Shown here: positions 59,233-64,000 of the stretch, piece after piece
Numbering within the stretch: position 1 is the stretch's first letter
Layout: every line of letters starts with the position of its first letter
Origin: Viola odorata
Taxonomy: Eukaryota; Streptophyta; Magnoliopsida; Malpighiales; Violaceae
NCBI GenBank assembly: GCA_963691705.1
Contig: OY829540.1
Coordinates: 48,520,158-48,584,157 of the forward strand
DNA length: 64,000 nt
Direction: 5' to 3'
Notes under the pieces: generated by a model
Told to the model about the DNA's origin: nothing
The model's database searches: none
What the model saw: the letters and a program-made list of their open reading frames with translations, nothing else
Position numbers and translations under genes: made by a program

Positions 59233-59628
59233 ACTCGAACCCTTCTCAGAAGATCAAGGTCGGTCGGCGGTGCAACCCGCTAGGGGATCCCGCCACTCAG
59301 CTTCCTTGCGCCTTTCGGGTTTACTCACCCGTTGATATAAGGTTCAGTAGGCAAAAATGAGAAAAGCTAGGTCTAGACAAGGTGCTGGTGGTTCATACTT
59401 GTGCACGAATGATCAAAAGTGTGTCCATTCATAGAGGTTTTAAAAACTGGGCAGTGACAGAAATTTGGCAAAAATCCTAAAATCCTAAAAATTAAAAATC
59501 TGAAAAATTTTAAAATTTCGCAACAAAACAAGCAATCATGCAACAAGCAGAAAAATAAACATGCAGTCAAGCAATAATAAAATAACAAGCGCAAACATAA
59601 CAGATAAATCCCTCCCCACACTTAGGCT
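58443..59628 (-). other. 3' non-coding region of element B (right of A)
   Basis: Continues 49820-50540 after removal of A. Non-coding; rich in AGGGCTCGA-type words. The stretch near 58970-59030 resembles, in reverse, 55620-55680 of element A (GTGCCTAGCTAAAGCAT against ATGCTTAGCTAGGCAC), so the two families share 3' sequence. Confidence 0.6.
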
Positions 59629-59648
59629 TCGCATTGTCCTCAATGCGA
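59629..59648 (-). promoter_or_regulatory. Stem-loop 1 of element B
   Basis: TCGCATTG, loop AGGA (minus strand), CAATGCGA, followed on the minus strand by AGCCTAAGTGTGGGGAGGG. It lies about 130 bp after the stop of the last B ORF. Confidence 0.7.
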
Positions 59649-59776
59649 GAAGGGCACACACAAGAAAGTTCTAAAAAATAAAGAGTGAAGCAGAAATAAA
59701 AAGGGAAAGGAACGTGGGTTGCCTCCCACGAAGCGCCTCTGTTATTGTCGAGGGCTCGACATTGGCTGTTCGAATT

Positions 59777-60298
59777 TCAACCAATCCTACTAAATGCTTT
59801 CCATACTCTTAGTTTGATGTGAATTATAGCATGAAGTGGATGGTCCAGTAGCAAAGCAACCTGCAGGCAACCATAAAATGATTCAAATGTTAATTCGGGT
59901 TCCCGCAAAATAGAGAGGAAAAAATTGTAATGTGTAAAAGGTGATTCAAGAAAAGGATCAACATAATTAGAAAGTTTAGAAATCTCCCTTTCACACATAA
60001 CAACTTTAGAGCTCCAGTCCTCAATTATCCCTTCCTCAATCTCTCTCAAATCCTCATTCTTTTCCTCCCCTGGCTTGAATTCTATGTCTAGGGCATGACA
60101 TTCCGACTTGTCGAGGGCATGAAACTCCTCACAAGATTTGATCTGCTGAAAAGCCTCAAAAGCCTCAATTTCTTGACCCACCAAAGTGTCAGAACAGTTT
60201 TGGAGTTGACTTGGCAAATTTGGTTGAACAACGATTTCTGCCTCCAATTCTACGTCTAGGGCACAACATTGTGACTGCACTGGCCTTGAACTCCACAT
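59777..60298 (-). CDS. Element B ORF, downstream frame
   Basis: 173 codons, acidic, overlapping the end of the 60189-61019 frame by 110 bp in another frame. The protein probably continues the upstream ORF after a frameshift. The repeated ALD phrase (CALDVELEAE, FHALDKSECHALDIEF) matches ALD phrases in the upstream ORF. No family recognised. Confidence 0.5.
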   Translation of the reverse strand: MWSSRPVQSQCCALDVELEAEIVVQPNLPSQLQNCSDTLVGQEIEAFEAFQQIKSCEEFHALDKSECHALDIEFKPGEEKNEDLREIEEGIIEDWSSKVVMCEREISKLSNYVDPFLESPFTHYNFFLSILREPELTFESFYGCLQVALLLDHPLHAIIHIKLRVWKAFSRIG

Positions 60299-61019
60299 TG
60301 GCTCCTGACTCTGAAAGAAGACATTCTGGGCCTTCCAAGTTTAGCTCATTCGGGGGCATGAAAAGGTCCTCTAACCCATAAGACTCATCATCCTGGTCAT
60401 GACGCTCAGATGGCAACTCCCATAGAATGGCGGTTGATAGATTCTCTTCACTTAAATAGTCGTCACTATCTAAGTGTTGCAAATGTTGTTCTATGGGGGT
60501 GATAGGATGAGTTGTGCTGTGACTGGGCAGATGTGTTGGAGCTAAAAAATTTGGTCTAGGTGCAGGGGCAATGTCTAGGGCAGGATGGGTAGGTTCAGGT
60601 GCAGGGGCAACGTCTAGGGCAAGATGGGTAGGTTCAGGTGGTCCAGGGTCGGGGGCAAGACCCATAGGCAACCATACAAAGTTTCCTTCAATAGCCTCTT
60701 GGCGTCTCTGCTCTATAAGCTCCTCCATGGCCTCTTGACCTTGATTCACCATATCAGCTAATTCATCTATTTGTCTCTGTATCTCAAGCTCATGCATGGC
60801 TAATTGCATCACCTCAAGTTGTCTCCTCAGGGTAGCTAGTTCTGCCCATTGTTCCTGATTTCCGTAGTAGCTCTGTGGAGGTTGTGGAGGCTGATAATAT
60901 TGATAGCTAGGTTCGTCTTGCCCTGTATAGTTGAAATTTACTGGATCCCACCATGGGGGGTTAGGAGTGTAATACTGAGGAAAGAAGGGTGAGTAAGAAT
61001 AAGGATCAAAATAAGACAT
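60189..61019 (-). CDS. Element B protein: aromatic-rich N-terminus and coiled coil
   Basis: 276 codons starting about 80 bp after the PBS, where gag would normally begin. Residues 1-52 are extremely rich in Tyr, Phe, Trp, Pro and Gln (17 aromatic residues; MSYFDPYSYSPFFPQYYTPN). Residues about 57-110 show heptad spacing of Leu/Met/Ile (LATLRRQLEVMQLAMHELEI), a likely coiled coil. A Pro/Ala-rich segment follows with repeats of THxALDxAPAP (about 130-160), then an acidic region. I recognise no Gag, nucleocapsid or enzyme domain. It may replace Gag or act as an assembly factor; that is speculation. Confidence 0.6.
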   Translation of the reverse strand: MSYFDPYSYSPFFPQYYTPNPPWWDPVNFNYTGQDEPSYQYYQPPQPPQSYYGNQEQWAELATLRRQLEVMQLAMHELEIQRQIDELADMVNQGQEAMEELIEQRRQEAIEGNFVWLPMGLAPDPGPPEPTHLALDVAPAPEPTHPALDIAPAPRPNFLAPTHLPSHSTTHPITPIEQHLQHLDSDDYLSEENLSTAILWELPSERHDQDDESYGLEDLFMPPNELNLEGPECLLSESGANVEFKASAVTMLCPRRRIGGRNRCSTKFAKSTPKLF

Positions 61020-61098
61020 TGAAGAAAGAAATAATTAAAAGAAGTAAAAATAAAATATAAAAAAATCTGGAATTTTCTAGGGCACGAATTAACACCAA

Positions 61099-61116
61099 TC
61101 CCCGACAACGGCGCCA
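61099..61116 (-). promoter_or_regulatory. Primer-binding site of element B
   Basis: On the minus strand TGGCGCCGTTGTCGGGGA, one base different from the A PBS, three bases from the LTR. It fixes the minus-strand orientation of B. Confidence 0.85.
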
Positions 61117-61119
61117 ATT

Positions 61120-62479
61120 TGATGGCGTGCTTGTCGAGGGCACGATCAAATAATTACAACTTATCACATGCAACAAAAAAGGATTGAAGACAGTGGCAAG
61201 AGGTTCGATCCACAGAGAAAGGTGAAGACATACACTAGACAAGACTAGATATAAAATGAAACAATAAAAGAAACAAAGGGGGGGGGGGGGGGGGGGGGTT
61301 TGGTTGGTTAATCTAGTTAACCAAGATAGAGATGGTTGCTAACAAGATAACTAATAAAAATAGAAATCCAGGGCACGAAAGCAAAACACAATCAAGGGCA
61401 CGAAAGTAAAACACAATCAAGGGCACGACATGCAAACAGAAATCAAATAAAGAAATAAAGTCAGAAGAGAAGATATCTTAGCAAAGGACATTATCGGGTT
61501 GCTTCCAGGGCTAGAAAATCATCGGCGCAGAAATATTCTATTCCTATGCCATAGATATGCTATAGGGACTGCGTTTCCACACCGCATCCCCTGCTTACCT
61601 TCTTAGATAAAAGTCACCCCCCGTTTCCACATATGAGGTGACCTTGACGTTCAGCCATCCTCCCAGCTACCTCTCTTGTCATCAAAAGGCAGCCTTGACC
61701 GTCCGGCCTGTCACGGGCTCGAAGTAGGGAGGTTAAATTCAGAATGCCCATGAAGGGGAGGTAAGACAGATCTAGGGCGCGACAACTCAGCTTGTCAGAC
61801 TCGTATCACATACCCTAATCGGTTGTTTACCCCTAGGTGAGACCTCTCGCGTTGCCTCCCCTAGGTGTCTGCTAAAATTCCAGGGCTTCGCGTCAGGTAT
61901 AACCCTGGAATATGACAGTAATCATCTAGGTCTAGATACTAGTTGGCCAGACTACTAATCTGGCCCTAGACGAATTAACAAGAAACCGATAAACAATCGA
62001 ATACAACAATAAGAATATATTAAACACATTTAGGCCTCTTAACTACCCATGCAACCCTCAAAATACCTCTGCTAAGAAGGGGAAATCTAGCTACTCATAC
62101 CACAAAACAAACAAACAAAATAGGAAAAGGAAGATTGCATAAAAGAAGAACAAGAAGAATAAAACTATTAAAATGTTACCGGCCGGAGCAAAGCTCCGGT
62201 TGAGTTCAATGGCTGCTGGAAATGGATGCCTCAGCCACCACCCAAAAGAGGGAGGAGAGAAAAGGAGGCGGCTCCCAGAAGAAGAAAGTGGAAAAATATT
62301 TACAAGGTGTGTTGTGTTGTGTCCTCAAACCCTAAAACTAGAGGCTTATATAGTGTCTAGCCCACAAGAAGACAAATTCCAGCTAAGGGATTACAAAAAG
62401 ACAAATTCCAGCTAAGGGGAGAGGGTGGCAGCACATGGAGCGTGCTGGAATATTCTGGAATCTTCTAGATATGCAAAGA
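61120..62479 (-). repeat. 5' LTR of element B, interrupted
   Basis: Matches 48138-49496 or so of the other LTR and stops at the Copia insertion (62480). It has a 21-bp G homopolymer (61278-61298), the leader hairpin (62183-62199) and a TATA box (62346-62353, minus strand). The remaining roughly 280 bp should lie beyond the Copia element, outside the window. Confidence 0.9.
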
Positions 62480-62764
62480 TGTTGGCCCAAGGGCTCATTA
62501 AATCTTGTTTTGATGAATTAAGGACACACAAATTAATTAATATACTAACGCAATTTTAAGTTAAAGTATTTGTAGTTTGCGATGAGACAACAAAAGAAGC
62601 AACGAATCAATTATCGCAAGCTCGAAGAATCAAGTGTATTTTAGAGCATTAAATGTGTAAGTATGATTCTAATTAGCACTTGATTTATGTTCGATAATAC
62701 CTCAAGAAAAGTGTCAACAGATTTTTTACACGAAAAACAAATTTTGGAAAAAGAGTTTTTAATT

Positions 62765-62935
62765 TCACTGTAGCAACGGGAACGAATTGTTTCACTGTAG
62801 CAACGGATAGACTTACTGTAGCAACGGATAGTTTCACTGTAGCAGCGGATAGACTCACTGTAGCAACGGATAGTTTTTCACTGTAGCAAACGGATATATT
62901 TTTGCTACTGTAGCAAACGGCTAGTTTTTGGCTCC
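62765..62935 (+). repeat. Tandem repeat in the Copia U3 region
   Basis: Seven units around ACTGTAGCAACGGATAG, some with an extra A (GCAAACGG), just upstream of the TATA box. The place is that of an LTR enhancer array. Confidence 0.8.
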
Positions 62936-62969
62936 TTCCTTCTTGGATGAGCCTCTACTCATTTGACAC

Positions 62970-62977
62970 TATAAATA
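62970..62977 (+). promoter_or_regulatory. TATA box of the Copia LTR
   Basis: TATAAATA, 40 bp after the tandem array; transcription should start near 63000. Confidence 0.6.
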
Positions 62978-63260
62978 CTCATCTAAGATGAGTTATAAAA
63001 ATTTAAGAAAGCTCTTACAAACTTCAAAATACAAAATTACATTTAAAAGCTTATAAATTCAAACTTCAATAACGCAAGCTTCTCTTAACGGTTTTCACTC
63101 ATTCTTGCGTCTATCTTTCAAGTAAGTTTTAAGCTTTCTATTGAGGTATTCTTGTTCATTTATTGGTGTTGATTATTGAATCATACATAATTTATTTGTA
63201 CACCAATTTTGTGTTGCCATTTTACAATTCTCTTGTCAAGTATCTTGATTGTGATAGGTT

Positions 63261-63478
63261 GTGATTGAGCCCGGAAAAATCACTTGTAAGGTTTATTGGT
63301 TGAGCCCGAAAAAACCAAGGTGTAAGGTTTATTGGTTGAGCCCGGAAAAACCAAGGTGTAAGGTTGGAGTTGAACCCGTAAAAACTCAAGGTAAATAACG
63401 AAGTGTTCGTTGTTCAAAATCCTAAGGGTGAAGCTCTTAGGTAGTGGAGTACAATTCATTGAGGAATTGGAACCACTA
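63261..63478 (+). promoter_or_regulatory. Seven consecutive RNA hairpins in the Copia leader
   Basis: Hairpins at 63261-63283, 63296-63318, 63332-63354, 63367-63387, 63397-63411, 63421-63441 and 63442-63478. The first four keep an 11-nt loop of the form GARCCCGNAAA but change their stems: GTGATT/AATCAC, TTGGTT/AACCAA twice, GAGTT/AACTC. The next three have stems AACGAA/TTCGTT, CCTAAG/CTTAGG and TAGTGG/CCACTA with an inner CAATTC/GAATTG. They lie downstream of the TATA box, hence in the transcribed R/U5 leader. Confidence 0.75.
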
Positions 63479-63601
63479 TAACCTCCTTGTGTTTTTACTT
63501 TCTATTTCCGCACTCTAATCCTTACTCTTTGTGTTAGAATTTTATTTGCCTATTCCCCCCCCCCCCCCCCCCCCCCCCCCTTTCTCTAGGCCGAATATCA
63601 A

Positions 63602-63618
63602 TTGGTAGCGGAGCAAGG
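63602..63618 (+). promoter_or_regulatory. Primer-binding site of the Copia element
   Basis: TTGGTAGCGGAGCAAGG directly after the LTR is a diverged version of the usual tRNA-iMet PBS of plant Copia elements (TGGTATCAGAGC core). Confidence 0.65.
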
Positions 63619-63660
63619 TCACTTATTTTGTAGGTTTAATCGCCTCAAGTGCAAGATCAA

Positions 63661-64000
63661 ATGGCTCAAGAGGGACTATATGTTCACAAAGAAAGTGCTG
63701 CACTCAACCGTCCACCTTATCTTGATGGAAATAACTATTTGCAATGGAAGACAAAGATGTTAGCCTTCCTAGGTGGACAAGATCAAATTATGCTAGATTG
63801 TGTTCTACATGGATTTGATTTTCCCATGGAACCAGCTGCTGAAGATGGATCAATAAAACCTCTTCCATTTGCTAGATGGTCAGCCGGATCAATTGCAAGA
63901 AAGCAAAGTGAAGACAAGGCAAGGTTTGCTTTATTTTGTGCAATTTCACCTAACGAATTTAATCGTGTTAGTGCTTGCAAATTATCTAGAGATGTTTGGT
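63661..64000 (+). CDS. Copia Gag, N-terminal part
   Basis: An open frame from the first ATG after the PBS to the window end, 113 residues. It begins MAQEGLYVHKESAALNRPPY and continues LDGNNYLQWKTKM, the RPPxxDGxNYxxWKxxM signature at the start of many plant Copia Gag proteins; an acidic/Pro segment and RARFALF-type region follow. No lesion in the visible part. The element may therefore be intact outside the window. Confidence 0.85.
   Translation, partial: MAQEGLYVHKESAALNRPPYLDGNNYLQWKTKMLAFLGGQDQIMLDCVLHGFDFPMEPAAEDGSIKPLPFARWSAGSIARKQSEDKARFALFCAISPNEFNRVSACKLSRDVW

Larger units (their letters stand above)
48138..62479 (-). mobile_element. Element B: non-autonomous Athila-like LTR element
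   Basis: Minus-strand element with 5' LTR (61120-62479, cut by the Copia insertion), PBS (61099-61116), ORFs at 59777-61019, stem-loop 1, a 3' non-coding region that is split by element A (50541-58437), stem-loop 2 with polypurine tract, and 3' LTR (48138-49780). Without A it is about 6.4 kb plus the missing LTR end. No gag, protease, RT or integrase domain is visible, so it depends on other elements. The two LTRs are close to identical apart from G-run length and scattered substitutions, so the insertion is fairly young. It sits inside element C. Confidence 0.9.
62480..63600 (+). repeat. 5' LTR of the Copia element
   Basis: 1121 bp. Contains seven units of CACTGTAGCAACGGATAG type (62765-62935), a TATA box TATAAATA (62970-62977), seven consecutive hairpins (63261-63478) and a 26-bp C homopolymer (63555-63580). 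Confidence 0.92.
62480..64000 (+). mobile_element. Ty1/copia element, 5' end (continues past the window)
   Basis: LTR 62480-63600 (TGTTGGCCCA ... AATATCA), PBS-like TTGGTAGCGGAGCAAGG at 63602-63618 and the start of gag at 63661. It inserted into the B LTR, leaving AAAGA as the left flank. As the outermost insertion it postdates B. Confidence 0.92.

Overview
This is a 64 kb stretch of an angiosperm nuclear genome, probably a eudicot. It is AT-rich, its genes have GT-AG introns, and it carries nested LTR retrotransposons, Stowaway-like and hAT-like MITEs and a fossil caulimovirid. I cannot name the species from sequence alone. It contains one 200-base run of N (54666-54865).

Two host genes look intact. 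A G3BP-like RNA-binding protein (NTF2 domain, RRM, RGG tail; 452 aa from eight coding exons, 34090-37657, +) and a Ninja-family AFP-type transcriptional co-repressor (EAR motif, basic motif, Jas-like C domain; 344 aa from two exons, 42411-44127, +). A decayed Raf-like kinase fragment follows (44431-44880, -). The rest is repeats and intergenic DNA.

Layout, left to right. A fossil caulimovirid (1138-4683, +) is split by a solo LTR (1465-3247, TSD CCTCT). Unassigned DNA follows to 8829, then a decayed Ty3/gypsy pol (8830-11183, -). A very young 12.5 kb non-autonomous element, here called D, occupies 11371-23903 (3.3 kb LTRs, TSD CCAAG). It has no recognisable gag or pol but carries long tandem arrays. 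The gypsy tail and AT-rich DNA follow. A 1.44 kb foldback element with 507-bp arms and tRNA-like boxes lies at 27724-29167. The two host genes follow, with MITEs around them.

From 45331 to the right edge is one nest of LTR elements. Element C (45331-48137, -) is interrupted by element B (48138-62479, -). B was invaded by element A (50541-58437, +, TSD TTTTC, Athila-type gag-protease), and B's right LTR was invaded by a Copia element (62480 to beyond 64000, +).

The most interesting signals are non-coding. (1) The Copia LTR carries seven consecutive stem-loops, four of which keep an 11-nt loop while their stems change by compensating substitutions. (2) Elements A, B and C each carry two copies of a stem-loop (AGGG or AGGA loop) followed by a GTGTGGGG-type tract, one just after the last ORF and one at the polypurine tract, again with compensating stem changes. 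(3) A roughly 100-bp module upstream of the polypurine tract is shared by A, B and the otherwise different D. (4) B has, in the gag position, an unrecognised aromatic-rich protein with a probable coiled coil.
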